Assembly (NCBI GenBank): GCA_947503145.1
Contig: CANNCP010000001.1
Span: 310,001-374,000, forward strand
DNA length: 64,000 nucleotides
Direction of reading: 5' to 3'
From: an uncultured Roseovarius sp.
Lineage (GTDB): Bacteria > Pseudomonadota > Alphaproteobacteria > Rhodobacterales > Rhodobacteraceae
In this document: one piece after another, positions 44,644-54,838 of the stretch
How positions within the stretch are numbered: the stretch's first letter is position 1
How the letters are laid out: each line of letters begins with the position of its first letter
Translations under genes and position numbers: made by a program
Notes under the pieces: model-generated
Seen by the model: only the letters and a program-made list of their open reading frames with translations
Told to the model about the DNA's origin: nothing
Database searches by the model: none

Positions 44644-45330
44644 ATGGCACAGCTCAAGAAAATTCTGCTGGTCGACGACGACGAGGATCTGCGCGAAGCA
44701 TTGAGCGAGCAGTTGATCATGACCGAAGATTTCGATGTCTATGAAGCAGGCAACGGCGCCGAGGCGATGGCCCATGCCAAGGATGCGATCTATGATCTGG
44801 TGATCCTCGACGTGGGGCTGCCCGACACGGACGGGCGCGAATTGTGCCGCCTGATGCGCAAGCAGGGCGTGAAATCGCCGATCGTGATGCTGACAGGCCA
44901 TGACGGCGATGCCGATACCATTCTCGGTCTGGATGCCGGTGCGAATGACTATGTGACCAAGCCGTTCAAGTTTCCGGTGCTTCTGGCGCGTATTCGCGCG
45001 CAGCTGCGCCAGCACGAACAATCCGAGGATGCGGTGTTTCAGCTTGGCCCATACACGTTCAAACCTGCGATGAAGATGTTGATCGCCGAGGATGATCGCA
45101 AGGTGCGGCTGACCGAGAAAGAGACGAACATCCTGAAGTTTCTCTATCGCTCGACCGAGGGTGTCGTGGCGCGGGATGTGCTGCTGCACGAGGTCTGGGG
45201 CTACAATGCTGGTGTGACCACCCATACGCTTGAGACGCATATCTATCGTCTGCGGCAAAAGATCGAGCCGGACCCGTCGAACGCACGTCTGCTGGTGACG
45301 GAAAGTGGCGGATATCGCCTGTTGGCGTGA
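44644..45330 (+). CDS. OmpR-family response regulator (CenR-like)
   Basis: A 228-residue regulator: acidic pocket DDD at 11-13, phospho-acceptor Asp56 in LVILDVGLPDTDG, Thr in VMLTGHDGD, Lys in YVTKPFKFPV, then a winged helix ending ETHIYRLRQKIEPDPSNARLL and SGGYRLLA. Length and sequence resemble the alphaproteobacterial CenR envelope regulator, which is essential in several relatives; the name is not certain. No kinase gene is adjacent. A terminator follows. Confidence 0.85.
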   Translation: MAQLKKILLVDDDEDLREALSEQLIMTEDFDVYEAGNGAEAMAHAKDAIYDLVILDVGLPDTDGRELCRLMRKQGVKSPIVMLTGHDGDADTILGLDAGANDYVTKPFKFPVLLARIRAQLRQHEQSEDAVFQLGPYTFKPAMKMLIAEDDRKVRLTEKETNILKFLYRSTEGVVARDVLLHEVWGYNAGVTTHTLETHIYRLRQKIEPDPSNARLLVTESGGYRLLA

Positions 45331-45387
45331 TTTCTGACGATCCGTTCGCATGTGCGGATCGAAATAGGCATCTTCCTGTCGGACCGG

Positions 45388-45416
45388 CCCCGGTTTCTTG
45401 CCGGGGTATTTTTTTT
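45388..45416 (+). terminator. Rho-independent terminator after the response regulator gene
   Basis: Arms CCCCGG (45388-45393) and CCGGGG (45401-45406) with a 7-base loop, followed by TATTTTTTTT (45407-45416). Confidence 0.85.
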
Positions 45417-45507
45417 GGCAAAACCCCTGCTTTGACCGGCAAGAGACGGCGCGCCGAAAGGTTTGTCAAATTCGGCCTCGCCAGATGCGTCGAGACGTTG
45501 TATTATA

Positions 45508-45525
45508 TAGTTTAACGCTAAACTA
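45508..45525. promoter_or_regulatory. 18-bp palindrome upstream of pdhA, candidate operator
   Basis: TAGTTTA-ACGC-TAAACTA, a perfect 7-bp inverted repeat, 38 bases before the pdhA ATG and overlapping a possible -10 region (TATTAT at 45501-45506). Fits a dimeric repressor or activator controlling the pyruvate dehydrogenase operon; the regulator is unknown. Confidence 0.55.
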
Positions 45526-45563
45526 CTATTTCCGAGACGCTTGCAAGAAGGAGCCGCGCGCCC

Positions 45564-46574
45564 ATGGCTGCCAAGAAAACCAGCGCTAAATCAAACGCTT
45601 CGGCGGAAGATCTGAAAGCCTACTATCGCGACATGCTTTTGATCCGCCGATTCGAGGAAAAGGCCGGTCAGCTCTATGGCATGGGCCTGATCGGCGGGTT
45701 CTGCCACCTATATATCGGTCAGGAGGCGGTTGTTGTCGGGCTGGAGGCATCGGCCGAAGAGGGCGACAAACGCATCACTACCTACCGCGATCACGGTCAT
45801 ATGCTGGCCTGCGGGATGGACCCCAATGGCGTGATGGCCGAGCTGACCGGGCGCGAAGGTGGCTATAGCCGCGGCAAGGGCGGGTCGATGCATATGTTCT
45901 CGACCGAAAAGCATTTCTATGGCGGTCACGGCATTGTCGGCGCGAACGTGCCGCTGGGCGCCGGGCTGGCATTTTCAGACCAATACCGCGGCAATGACCG
46001 GGTGACATTTACCTATTTCGGGGATGGGGCGGCCAATCAGGGTCAGGTCTATGAGACGTTCAACATGGCCGCACTCTGGGCGCTGCCGGTGGTTTTCGTG
46101 ATCGAGAACAACCAGTATGCGATGGGCACCTCGCAGAAGCGGTCGACCTCGACGCCCGACCTTTACATGCGGGGCGAGGCGTTCGGCATTCCCGGCGAAA
46201 TCGTCGATGGCATGGATGTGTTGGCCGTCCGGGACGCAGGGCGAAAGGCCGTCGGGCACTGTCGCGCGGGCAACGGCCCCTATATCCTGGAGATCAAGAC
46301 CTATCGCTATCGTGGCCATTCGATGTCCGATCCGGCCAAGTACCGGACCCGCGAGGAAGTGCAGAAGGTGCGCGAGGAAAAGGATGCGATCGAGCATGTG
46401 CGCACCCTGCTGCTGACCGGCAAGCACGCGAGCGAGGACGATCTGAAAGCGATCGACAAGGAGATCAAGCAGATCGTGAACGCCTCTGCCGAGTTCGCCA
46501 AGGACAGTCCCGAACCGGCAGTGGATGAGTTGTGGACCGATATCTACACTGATCTTGCGCCGCAGAACGCCTGA
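45564..46574 (+). CDS. pdhA: Pyruvate dehydrogenase E1 component, alpha subunit
   Basis: A 336-residue subunit of the thiamine-dependent decarboxylase of the PDH complex. The ThDP/Mg motif GDGAANQGQVYETFNMAALW ends with the conserved Asn in VFVIENNQYAMG; the phosphorylation-loop-like YRYRGHSMSDPAKYRTREEV follows. The region RGKGGSMHMFS near residue 110 is typical. Shine-Dalgarno AAGGAG precedes the start. First gene of pdhABC, downstream of the palindromic candidate operator. Confidence 0.96.
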   Translation: MAAKKTSAKSNASAEDLKAYYRDMLLIRRFEEKAGQLYGMGLIGGFCHLYIGQEAVVVGLEASAEEGDKRITTYRDHGHMLACGMDPNGVMAELTGREGGYSRGKGGSMHMFSTEKHFYGGHGIVGANVPLGAGLAFSDQYRGNDRVTFTYFGDGAANQGQVYETFNMAALWALPVVFVIENNQYAMGTSQKRSTSTPDLYMRGEAFGIPGEIVDGMDVLAVRDAGRKAVGHCRAGNGPYILEIKTYRYRGHSMSDPAKYRTREEVQKVREEKDAIEHVRTLLLTGKHASEDDLKAIDKEIKQIVNASAEFAKDSPEPAVDELWTDIYTDLAPQNA

Positions 46575-46586
46575 GGAGAAAAGAGT

Positions 46587-47996
46587 ATGCCGATAGAAAT
46601 TCTCATGCCTGCCCTCAGCCCGACGATGGAAGAGGGGACATTGGCCAAATGGCTGGTCAAGGAAGGCGACAGCGTTACCTCCGGTGACATCATCGCCGAG
46701 ATCGAGACCGACAAGGCCACGATGGAGTTCGAGGCCGTGGACGATGGTGTGATCGGGAAAATCTTGATCGCCGAAGGCACCGAGGCCGTCAAGGTCAACG
46801 CCGCCATCGCCGTGCTGCTGGAGGAGGGCGAAAGCGCCGAGGATATTGATGCGGGGTCAGGCAATGAGAAGCCTGCCCCGACGACAGTGGCAGAGCCAGG
46901 CGCGGCGAACGCAGAGGCCCCGGCTCAGGCGCGGGGCGGGTCCTCTGCGGAGGCACCTGCCACGGCCAAATCCAACGCGAGTCCCGACTGGCCCGAAGGC
47001 ACCGAGATGAAAAAGCAGACCGTGCGTGAGGCGCTCAATGCGGCCATGGTCGAGGAAATGCGCCGCGACGATGACGTGTTCATCATGGGCGAAGAGGTGG
47101 CCGAGTATCAGGGCGCCTACAAGATCACCCAAGGGTTGCTGGACGAATTCGGCGCCAAGCGGGTCATCGACACGCCGATTACCGAACATGGCTTTGCCGG
47201 GATCGGGGTCGGTGCAGCGTTTGGCGGGCTAAAGCCCATCGTCGAATTCATGACTTGGAACTTTGCCATGCAGGCGATTGACCAGATCATCAACTCTGCG
47301 GCCAAGACGCTCTATATGTCGGGCGGGCAGATGGGCTGTCCCATCGTGTTTCGTGGGCCCAATGGTGCGGCGGCGCGTGTGGGTGCGCAGCACAGTCAGG
47401 ATTTTGCCGCATGGTATGCGCAGATACCGGGGCTGAAAGTCGTGCAGCCCTATTCGGCCTCAGACGCCAAGGGTCTGCTGAAATCTGCGATCCGCGATCC
47501 CAATCCGGTGATCTTTCTGGAAAATGAGATGCTATATGGGCGCAGTTTCGATGTGCCTGTGCTGGACGACTTTACCATTCCTTTTGGCAAGGCCCGCATC
47601 TGGCGTGAGGGCAGCGATGTCACTATCGTCAGCTTTGGTATCGGCATGAGCTATGCACTGGAGGCCGCTGAAAAGCTGGCCGAGGACGGGATCGAGGCAG
47701 AGGTGATCGACCTGCGCACATTGCGGCCCATTGATTATGATACGGTGCTGGCGTCGGTCATGAAGACCAACCGCTGCGTTACCGTCGAAGAGGGCTGGCC
47801 CGTGGGCGCCATCGGCAACCACCTGTCGGCTGTAATAATGGAGCGCGCGTTCGATTATCTTGATGCGCCGGTGCTCAATTGCACGGGCAAGGACGTACCG
47901 ATGCCCTATGCCGCCAATCTTGAGAGACTGGCGCTGACCTCGACCGCCGAGGTGATCGAGACGGTGCATAAAGTGACCTATCGCCGAGGAGCCTGA
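46587..47996 (+). CDS. pdhB: Pyruvate dehydrogenase E1 component, beta subunit with lipoyl domain
   Basis: A 469-residue E1 beta carrying an N-terminal lipoyl domain, as in alphaproteobacteria: [16 protein letters not shown], and the lipoylated Lys43 in [16 protein letters not shown] Pro/Ala-rich linker (about 90-135) leads to the E1 beta catalytic domain starting at [20 protein letters not shown], with [17 protein letters not shown] and the C-terminal transketolase domain ([19 protein letters not shown]). The first 80 codons are nearly identical to those of pdhC downstream, suggesting gene-conversion or duplication of the lipoyl domain. Confidence 0.95.
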   Translation: MPIEILMPALSPTMEEGTLAKWLVKEGDSVTSGDIIAEIETDKATMEFEAVDDGVIGKILIAEGTEAVKVNAAIAVLLEEGESAEDIDAGSGNEKPAPTTVAEPGAANAEAPAQARGGSSAEAPATAKSNASPDWPEGTEMKKQTVREALNAAMVEEMRRDDDVFIMGEEVAEYQGAYKITQGLLDEFGAKRVIDTPITEHGFAGIGVGAAFGGLKPIVEFMTWNFAMQAIDQIINSAAKTLYMSGGQMGCPIVFRGPNGAAARVGAQHSQDFAAWYAQIPGLKVVQPYSASDAKGLLKSAIRDPNPVIFLENEMLYGRSFDVPVLDDFTIPFGKARIWREGSDVTIVSFGIGMSYALEAAEKLAEDGIEAEVIDLRTLRPIDYDTVLASVMKTNRCVTVEEGWPVGAIGNHLSAVIMERAFDYLDAPVLNCTGKDVPMPYAANLERLALTSTAEVIETVHKVTYRRGA

Positions 47997-47999
47997 GAT

Positions 48000-49325
48000 A
48001 TGCCAACGGAAATCCTGATGCCTGCCCTCAGCCCGACGATGGAAGAGGGGATATTGGCCAAATGGCTGGTCAAGGAAGGCGATACCGTCGCCTCCGGCGA
48101 TCTGCTGGCCGAGATCGAGACCGACAAGGCCACGATGGAGTTCGAGGCCGTCGATGAAGGGGTGATCGGCAAGCTGCTGGTCGCCGAAGGTACTGAAGGC
48201 GTCAAGGTGAACACCGCGATTGCCGTGCTGCTGGAAGAAGGCGAAAGCGCCGAGGATATCGACGCGTCTGCCGGAACGGCACCCGCCCCAACCCCCGAGC
48301 CGGGGCCTCGTGCCGAATCAAAAGAAGCCCGGGATCAGGCTCAGGGTGGTGAGAAAACGCTACCTGATGCGCCGAAATCCCAGGATGGCGGGCGTATCTT
48401 TGCCTCGCCGCTCGCGCGGCGAATCGCGGCGGACAAAGGGCTGGACCTGAGCCAGATCAGCGGCTCCGGCCCGCGCGGGCGGATCGTCAAGGCAGACGTA
48501 GAGGCCGCAAAACCGGGCAGCACAGCAGAATCCACCGAAACAGCCGCGCCGATGACAGCGCAGCAGGCCCCCCAAGGTCAGGCCATGCCCACAGGTCCCA
48601 GCGCCAGCACAGTCGCGGCCATGTACGAAGGGCGCGAATACGAGGAAATAAAGCTGGACGGGATGCGCAAAACCATCGCCGCACGCCTCACCGAAGCCAA
48701 GCAGACGGTGCCGCATTTCTACCTGCGCCGCGATATCCGCCTCGATGCGCTGCTGAAATTCCGCAGCGATCTGAACAAGCAGCTTGAGCCGCGCGGCATC
48801 AAGCTGAGCGTGAATGATTTTATCATCAAGGCATGTGCGCTGGCGCTGCAAGCCGTACCTGCGGCCAATGCGGTCTGGGCGGGCGATCGGGTGCTGCAGC
48901 TCAAACCGTCGGATGTGGCCGTGGCTGTCGCGATCGAGGGGGGATTGTTTACGCCTGTGCTAAGGGACGCCGATATGAAATCACTCTCGACGCTGTCGGC
49001 CGAGATGAAGGATCTTGCGGCCCGCGCGCGTGATCGCAAGCTGGCTCCGCAGGAATATCAGGGTGGCAGCTTTGCCATCTCAAACCTCGGCATGTTCGGG
49101 ATCGACAATTTCGATGCGGTGATCAACCCGCCGCATGGCGCGATCCTGGCCGTCGGGGCCGGTGTGAAAAAGCCGGTCGTGGGCAAGGATGGCGAATTGG
49201 CGGTGGCAACGGTCATGTCTGTCACGCTGAGCGTTGATCACCGGGTGATCGACGGCGCGCTCGGTGCTGAGCTGTTGAAGCACATCGTGGACAATCTGGA
49301 AAACCCGATGGTGATGCTGGCCTGA
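48000..49325 (+). CDS. pdhC: Pyruvate dehydrogenase E2, dihydrolipoyl acetyltransferase
   Basis: A 441-residue E2 forming the complex core. Lipoyl domain 1-80 (Lys43 in [15 protein letters not shown]), a linker, the peripheral-subunit-binding domain at about 133-170 ([32 protein letters not shown]), a second linker, and the acyltransferase domain with the active-site [15 protein letters not shown] at about 410-425. The linker DNA at 48328-48346 resembles the GC palindrome family found between genes. The E3 gene lpdA is not in the window. Confidence 0.95.
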   Translation: MPTEILMPALSPTMEEGILAKWLVKEGDTVASGDLLAEIETDKATMEFEAVDEGVIGKLLVAEGTEGVKVNTAIAVLLEEGESAEDIDASAGTAPAPTPEPGPRAESKEARDQAQGGEKTLPDAPKSQDGGRIFASPLARRIAADKGLDLSQISGSGPRGRIVKADVEAAKPGSTAESTETAAPMTAQQAPQGQAMPTGPSASTVAAMYEGREYEEIKLDGMRKTIAARLTEAKQTVPHFYLRRDIRLDALLKFRSDLNKQLEPRGIKLSVNDFIIKACALALQAVPAANAVWAGDRVLQLKPSDVAVAVAIEGGLFTPVLRDADMKSLSTLSAEMKDLAARARDRKLAPQEYQGGSFAISNLGMFGIDNFDAVINPPHGAILAVGAGVKKPVVGKDGELAVATVMSVTLSVDHRVIDGALGAELLKHIVDNLENPMVMLA

Positions 49326-49382
49326 CGCATCCGACACGTCTCGGACTTGGCCCGCTCTGATTTGTCCGGGCGGGTTATTTAT

Positions 49383-49435
49383 TTAGAGCGTTCCGCCTTG
49401 AACCAGAGGCATCGGTTAAGGCGGAACACTTTAAT
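49383..49435. repeat. Dispersed palindromic element, copy 3
   Basis: Arms GTTCCGCCTT (49390-49399) and AAGGCGGAAC (49418-49427) flanked by TTTAGAGC and ACTTTAAT. Read in reverse it begins TTAAAGTGTTCCGCCTT, matching the other copies. It sits between the convergent pdhC and cysE genes. Confidence 0.65.
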
Positions 49436-49489
49436 TCAGCCGAAATTTGGCCGGAGTATGCATAAGCAGCGGATGGTGTTTGCGTGTTG

Positions 49490-50296
49490 TCAGCGCACCC
49501 CGAGCAACTGGTTCATCGAAATAGAAGGCTGATCGCAACCCGCCTCGCCGACAATCTTGGCGGGCACCCCGGCGACAGTCTTGCACGGCGGGACCTCTTC
49601 CAGAACGACCGAGCCTGCGGCAATTCGGCTGCAATAGCCGACCTTGATATTTCCCAGCACCTTGGCGCCTGCCCCGATCAGCACGCCATCGCCGATCTTG
49701 GGGTGGCGGTCTTCTTCTTCCTTGCCGGTGCCGCCCAGCGTCACGGAATGCAGCATCGACACGTTGTCGCCGACCACCGCTGTCTCGCCGATCACGATGG
49801 AATGGGCGTGGTCGATCATGATGCCCCTACCGATTTTCGCTGCCGGATGGATATCGACGCCAAAGGCTTCGGAGGCGCGCATCTGGAAGAAACGCGCCAT
49901 ATCCCTGCGCCCCTCGCGCCACAGCCAATTCGCCACGCGGTAAGCTTGAATGGCCTGAAAACCCTTGAAGAACAGCATCGGCAGGATGAAACGATCACAG
50001 GCCGGATCGCGGTCGTTCACGGCAACGATATCGGCGCGCGCCGACTGCGCCAGGCCGGGATCAGACTCGTAAGCCCAATCGCAGATTTCACGCAGGATTT
50101 GCTCGGGCATCTCGCTTGACGCCAGTTTGAGTGAAATCCGGTAGCCAAGGGCCGATTCGATGTCGTTGTAGTGCAGGATGCTTGAATGCACGAGCCCGCC
50201 CAGTAGCGGCTCATCCCTGACCGCCGCCTCTGCTTCGGCAGTGATCTGTTGCCAAACCGGGTCCAGCTCTGACAGTCTTGCGCGGGTCTTGGCCAT
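49490..50296 (-). CDS. cysE: Serine O-acetyltransferase CysE
   Basis: A 268-residue enzyme acetylating serine for cysteine synthesis. The N-terminal helical part has HSSILHYNDIESALGYRISL; the left-handed beta-helix starts at FGVDIHPAAKIGRGIMIDHA, with the catalytic HAHSIVIGETAVVGDNVSM and the flexible loop GGTGKEEEDRHPKIGDGVLIG. The C-terminus ends SISMNQLLGVR rather than the Ile of classical CysE tails. Monocistronic; faces the pdh operon. Confidence 0.95.
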   Translation of the reverse strand: MAKTRARLSELDPVWQQITAEAEAAVRDEPLLGGLVHSSILHYNDIESALGYRISLKLASSEMPEQILREICDWAYESDPGLAQSARADIVAVNDRDPACDRFILPMLFFKGFQAIQAYRVANWLWREGRRDMARFFQMRASEAFGVDIHPAAKIGRGIMIDHAHSIVIGETAVVGDNVSMLHSVTLGGTGKEEEDRHPKIGDGVLIGAGAKVLGNIKVGYCSRIAAGSVVLEEVPPCKTVAGVPAKIVGEAGCDQPSISMNQLLGVR

Positions 50297-50381
50297 CGGG
50301 ATACTCCTTTTACTCGGGGCCGACTATACCAGATAGGCATAGATGGCAAAACCGAAAGCTGTAATCGGGTGCTTCACATAA

Positions 50382-50720
50382 ATGGATGAGAATACGACAG
50401 AAAAATTCCATGCCCGGATAACGGCGCGGCTGGCCGAATTGGGCAGCGCCGACGTTCTGGGCGCGGCGGGGCAGGCGACGGTCACGCTGGATCAGCAGTC
50501 TGTCGGGCGGCTTAACCGGATGGACGCACTGCAAAATCAGGCCATGTCCAAGGCGTCGCAGGCCCGACGTGCGGCCGAACGTGCCCGGCTCATCACGGCG
50601 CTGGGGCGGATTGACGAGGGCGAATTCGGCTATTGCGAAGATTGCGGCGATGCTATCGCCTTACCGCGGCTGGAGCTTGATCCCTCCGCGGCAAAATGCA
50701 TCGATTGCGCGCGCGGTTAA
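50382..50720 (+). CDS. TraR/DksA-type C4 zinc finger protein
   Basis: A 112-residue DksA-like protein: a coiled-coil-like N-terminal half (SVGRLNRMDALQNQAMSKAS, RRAAERARLITALGRIDEG) and a C4 zinc finger CEDCGDAIALPRLELDPSAA followed by KCIDC. Short DksA relatives bind RNA polymerase and modulate (p)ppGpp-dependent transcription; this one is shorter than DksA and its acidic coiled-coil tip is not evident, so its regulatory strength is unclear. Two hairpins follow before the GTA cluster. Confidence 0.85.
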   Translation: MDENTTEKFHARITARLAELGSADVLGAAGQATVTLDQQSVGRLNRMDALQNQAMSKASQARRAAERARLITALGRIDEGEFGYCEDCGDAIALPRLELDPSAAKCIDCARG

Positions 50721-50729
50721 GGCGTTTCA

Positions 50730-50756
50730 GGTTCAATCCGGTTCAGGGATTGAACC
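50730..50756 (+). terminator. 10-bp perfect hairpin after the zinc finger gene
   Basis: GGTTCAATCC (50730-50739), 7-base loop, GGATTGAACC (50747-50756). No T-run follows; terminator-like or part of the adjacent repeat element. Confidence 0.5.
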
Positions 50757-50786
50757 AGAAATGCCCGCAACATGGACAGGTCATAC

Positions 50787-50835
50787 TGCGTTTCGCCTTG
50801 CTTCTGCTTCTGTAAACAAGGCGAAATACTTTAAC
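50787..50835. repeat. Dispersed palindromic element, copy 4 (at the end of GTA g15)
   Basis: Arms TTTCGCCTTG and CAAGGCGAAA, then TACTTTAACC. In reverse it reads GGTTAAAGTATTTCGCCTTG. The stop codon of g15 lies inside it (50831-50833). Confidence 0.6.
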
Positions 50836-53800
50836 CTGCCACACTGACGGAGGCAAAAACGCCTGCACCAAACTTTGCCGATACTTGCGCCACCTGCACC
50901 TTGTACCCGCCGGTGATGCCATCGGCGCTCTTTGCGGCGGCGGTATAGATCCAGACCGGTGCAGTCACGATCTCCTGGCGCCGTAATGCAATGCCGTCGA
51001 ACACGCGTATGATATACTGTTCGGTCTCTTCGCCCAGCGGCACATCGGGGGTTTCCCAGCGGTCGCCGTCGATACGTGTGCGCCTGATCCAGCGGATCGC
51101 CATATCGCCGGACGGATCTCGATGGGTGCGCAGGTGCACCGGGCTGAGCGGGCGCAGGCCGATCCCCTCGAATGCGATCACCGCGTATTGGTAGGACGGA
51201 TCGTCAACCACCCGCCCGGCCGGTCCGATCCGGTAATGCCGCGCCCGCCGCCGCGCCGCATCGGCCATCTCGATCTGGTCGGGCGTGCCGTCCAGCATCA
51301 CGATGTAGCTGTCGGGGGGCCATGCGCCGAACATGGCATCATCGGTGCCTAACTGTCCGCGCAGGCGGTGACGCAGGATATACGTGTTCTCGGCCACCAG
51401 TTCCGCATCCCGGAATTGCATCACCTCCCACCCCTCGGGCGTGCCGTCGCCAATGGCGCAGAGGTTGGCCCCGCCAAGCAGCGCGTCGTCGCCCACGCTT
51501 TCTAACTGGCCAGACAGCATCCGCACGAACAGCCCCTCACCCCGGTCGATCAGGCCGGGCCGTGCCGGGGTCAGCGCCCCTTGGGTCATGCCGATGCGTG
51601 CGCGTGTCTCGATCAACTGGGTCAGCCGATAGTTCGCATCGCCGTCAGAACTGTAAAGTGCGATATTGCCCGGCCAGGGCTGCGCCGTGGCCGCCAGATG
51701 CGGGGCGTGCGGCACTTCCGATCCTGTCATGAGCGGCAAATCGAGAAAGAGCGGCAGCACCGGCACGGGCGGTGTAAACGGGCGCACTGCAGGCGGCTCT
51801 ATCGTGATGTCCATCGGCACATAGCTTTCCGCCTCAATGCGCACCGCATCCGCTGCCTGCGCGTTGCCCATGTTCTCGACCCGGTCAATCCGAAAGAGAC
51901 CCCTGCCGCCCAGATCGTCCAGACTGATCACATCGCCCGCACCAAGGCGCAACAGCGACGGCGGCAACGTCAGCTTGATCGTGTCGGTAGAGACGCGCGC
52001 CTCGGACAGCCATCGCTCGGTGACGGTGCGCCCTTCGGCGCGTGTCATCGCCAGTGGTATTTCCGACGTGGACACCGCATGTGTGGCGTCATCGGGCAAG
52101 ATCGCCTCTTCGGCGATCACCTGATAGTCGCCCTCCGCCTCGACAAAGCGCAGCCGGACTCGCCCGGCGATCTCTGCGGCGCTGGCGCGGGTTTCCTCCA
52201 GCGTCTCACCGGTGCGCGGATCGCGTACCAGCACTTCTGCGGCTACATTCGCGTCGGCGATCCCGTCTCGGGATAGGAACCGCAGCCTGCCGTCACGCTC
52301 GATCGCGTCGAACCCGTAGCGCAGCATTAGCGGCTGAAGCGCCGCGCGCGCCTCGCTTACATCCTCGACCGAATAGCCACGCACATAATCGTGCAGCGCG
52401 CTGGTATCCACATGCACGGCACCGGAACGGGCACAGATTTCGCCGACGACCGATGCCAGCGTCCGGGCCGAACTGCGCCCGGTGATCCAGTGCCCGCGTG
52501 CATAGTTCTCACCATCTTTCCACAGGCTGTGATTATTGGGAAAAAACGGGAAAGGCCGCGCATCCCAGGCCCAGACATGGGCGTGGTCCATATCGATCAT
52601 CGGCCCGTCATATTCGACCGAAACCGGGTTCATGCCCTCTGCCGTCCAATACCCTATCAGCGCCCGCAGGTATTGCATCTGGATCAAATCATCCCGCCGC
52701 CCGGTCGAGAAGTGCGGCAGCGCGGATTCGGATGACTTCACATCAAGAAACTTGTTCGGCACATTCGTACCCTTATCCACCGCGGGGCAGCCGATCTCGG
52801 TAAAACGGATCGGTTTCGATTGCGGTATCCACGCCGTCGGCGTGCTGCTGCGGGTGCCGCTGATACGCTCGTGATGGACATTTCGCCACCAATTGCGGAT
52901 GTCCTTATAGCGCCAGATCCACGACTCGCCATGTGCGTCATCGGTGATCGGCGTACGGATCTGCGCCGCGCGGGCCTCTGCCGAATGGTAAAACCAGTCG
53001 TAACCTTCGCCGCCTTCGACGTTGGATTGCAGATAACCGAGGTCGTATATGGCACCCCAATCAGCACCTTTGTGATCTTGCTCGTCGCGCCAATCCGACA
53101 AGGGCATGTAATTGTCGATCCCGACAAAGTCGATATTGGTATCCGCCCAGAGCGGATCGAGGTGAAAGAACCGATCACTGCTGCCGTCCTGCGGCTGGTA
53201 GCCGAAATACTCGCTCCAGTCAGCGGCATAGCTGATCTTGACCTTCGACCCGAGCAGACTGCGCACTTCGGCGGCCAGTTGGGTCAGGGCGGCGACCGCC
53301 GGAAAGCTGTTGCCGGGGCCGCGTATCTGCGTCAATGCGCGCATCTCCGAGCCGATGCAGAAGCTCTCGATCCCGCCGACGGCGGCGCAGAGCGCAGCAT
53401 TATGCAGGATGAATCGGCGGTAGCTCCATTCGTCAGGGCCAGTGTAGGCCACCGGGCTCACCTTGACTGGACCGCCATAGCTGAGCAGGTCGAGTGCGCC
53501 GTTCGTGGGTGTATTGTTCTGGACTGGCGAGATCGGCCGCACGGCAAAATCGCTGGCGCGGGCCGTGCCAAAGAATGCCGCGATTTCGGCCTCTGCGGCG
53601 GCGGTGCCATCCGGGCTGCCGCCGCGCCCCGGTGCCTCGCTCAGCGTTATGCGGCCACGCCAGGGCAGGGGCGGCTGGCTGTCCGCGTCGCTATAAGGGT
53701 CAGGCAGCAGGTTGCCCGCCAGCTGGTCCATCAGGATAAAGGGGTAGAACATCACGTCCTGCCCGCTTTGCTGAAGCGCCAGGATGCTTTCGATCACTGC

Positions 53801-54838
53801 CGCATCCGCAGGCGTGCCGCCATAGACCGGCGCACCGCCATCGTCGCGCGGCACGAGTTGTGCAGTGTGGCGGGTCAGGCCCGCGACCTGCCACGGCATG
53901 TTGCTGGCATCAAATTGCTCCTGCTCGATCTTGGGCCGCAGGCTGCATTGCCCCGCCCGCAGGTCATCGCCGAACCAGCTGACCACCAGCGATGTGGCGC
54001 CGCAGTTCGGTAATTCTCCTTGCAGCGATTCCAGCGCGGTGGTGAAATCGGCCTGCCCTGACGGCGTGTGCACATTCGCCAACCCGGTCGAGCCGGGGCC
54101 GAAATTCATCGTTACCGGGGTCGTCGCCAGTGTGTATTCGCCGCTGCCCGGCAGCAACGCGACCGCACGTACCGCATGAACGGGATCAAGCGCCGCACCG
54201 TCCTGACCGCCTTGCGCCGGGCGCATTACTTCAAAGGTGAATTGCGGGACGCGGTTGCCGAATTCGCCCAGCTCCAGTTCCTCGATCACCACATAGGCAG
54301 TGCCGCGATAGGCAGGCACAGTGCCTGCGCCCTCGACCGCCTCGATCTTTGGATCGGGCAGCTGATCTGCGGTGCCGGTATAGACGCGCATCGACAGGCT
54401 GCTGCGCGCGATTTCGTTCCCGTCGGCCCAGACCCGTCCGACATGGGCGATTTCCCCCTCGCAGAGCGCAAGGGCCAGGCTGATCGAGTAGCTGAATTGC
54501 CGGGTCTGGGGCCGGGACGGACCGCCCTTGCCGCCACCCCCGCCGCTGACCGTTACCTCCTCGCGGAATTCCGTGGCCCAGATCACCTGGCCGGCCACCC
54601 GCATACGCCCGTACACCTGCGCGATGGCATCACCTTCGCCGGACCCCGTAAGGCGCAGCCGGTTGGTGCGTCCGCTTTCGACCGCGTCCGATCCATTGCC
54701 CAGCAGCCGTTGATCGATCGAGCGTCCGATCACGCCACCTGCAAAACGCCCCGCTGCGGCCATGGACAGGCCCAGAACCGACCCGCCGACAGACCCGCCG
54801 ATAGCCGCGCCAGCGGCCGAAAGTAGTATGGTTGCCAT
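50831..54838 (-). CDS. GTA gp15: baseplate/tail fibre megatron (host specificity) protein
   Basis: A 1335-residue protein corresponding to RcGTA gp15, the large baseplate 'megatron'. N-terminal AAGRFAGGVIGRSIDQRLLG and VYGRMRVAGQVIWATEFREE, a Gly-rich loop, then the GTA_TIM glycoside-hydrolase-like barrel (about 430-760: FCIGSEMRALTQIRGPGNSF, ISYAADWSEYFGYQPQDGSS, FVGIDNYMPLSDWRDEQDHK), a phage-tail-like domain (GETLEETRASAAEIAGRVRL) and a C-terminal fibre attachment region. Length is normal and no frameshift is visible. Its stop lies inside a palindromic repeat. Confidence 0.93.
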   Translation of the reverse strand: MATILLSAAGAAIGGSVGGSVLGLSMAAAGRFAGGVIGRSIDQRLLGNGSDAVESGRTNRLRLTGSGEGDAIAQVYGRMRVAGQVIWATEFREEVTVSGGGGGKGGPSRPQTRQFSYSISLALALCEGEIAHVGRVWADGNEIARSSLSMRVYTGTADQLPDPKIEAVEGAGTVPAYRGTAYVVIEELELGEFGNRVPQFTFEVMRPAQGGQDGAALDPVHAVRAVALLPGSGEYTLATTPVTMNFGPGSTGLANVHTPSGQADFTTALESLQGELPNCGATSLVVSWFGDDLRAGQCSLRPKIEQEQFDASNMPWQVAGLTRHTAQLVPRDDGGAPVYGGTPADAAVIESILALQQSGQDVMFYPFILMDQLAGNLLPDPYSDADSQPPLPWRGRITLSEAPGRGGSPDGTAAAEAEIAAFFGTARASDFAVRPISPVQNNTPTNGALDLLSYGGPVKVSPVAYTGPDEWSYRRFILHNAALCAAVGGIESFCIGSEMRALTQIRGPGNSFPAVAALTQLAAEVRSLLGSKVKISYAADWSEYFGYQPQDGSSDRFFHLDPLWADTNIDFVGIDNYMPLSDWRDEQDHKGADWGAIYDLGYLQSNVEGGEGYDWFYHSAEARAAQIRTPITDDAHGESWIWRYKDIRNWWRNVHHERISGTRSSTPTAWIPQSKPIRFTEIGCPAVDKGTNVPNKFLDVKSSESALPHFSTGRRDDLIQMQYLRALIGYWTAEGMNPVSVEYDGPMIDMDHAHVWAWDARPFPFFPNNHSLWKDGENYARGHWITGRSSARTLASVVGEICARSGAVHVDTSALHDYVRGYSVEDVSEARAALQPLMLRYGFDAIERDGRLRFLSRDGIADANVAAEVLVRDPRTGETLEETRASAAEIAGRVRLRFVEAEGDYQVIAEEAILPDDATHAVSTSEIPLAMTRAEGRTVTERWLSEARVSTDTIKLTLPPSLLRLGAGDVISLDDLGGRGLFRIDRVENMGNAQAADAVRIEAESYVPMDITIEPPAVRPFTPPVPVLPLFLDLPLMTGSEVPHAPHLAATAQPWPGNIALYSSDGDANYRLTQLIETRARIGMTQGALTPARPGLIDRGEGLFVRMLSGQLESVGDDALLGGANLCAIGDGTPEGWEVMQFRDAELVAENTYILRHRLRGQLGTDDAMFGAWPPDSYIVMLDGTPDQIEMADAARRRARHYRIGPAGRVVDDPSYQYAVIAFEGIGLRPLSPVHLRTHRDPSGDMAIRWIRRTRIDGDRWETPDVPLGEETEQYIIRVFDGIALRRQEIVTAPVWIYTAAAKSADGITGGYKVQVAQVSAKFGAGVFASVSVAG

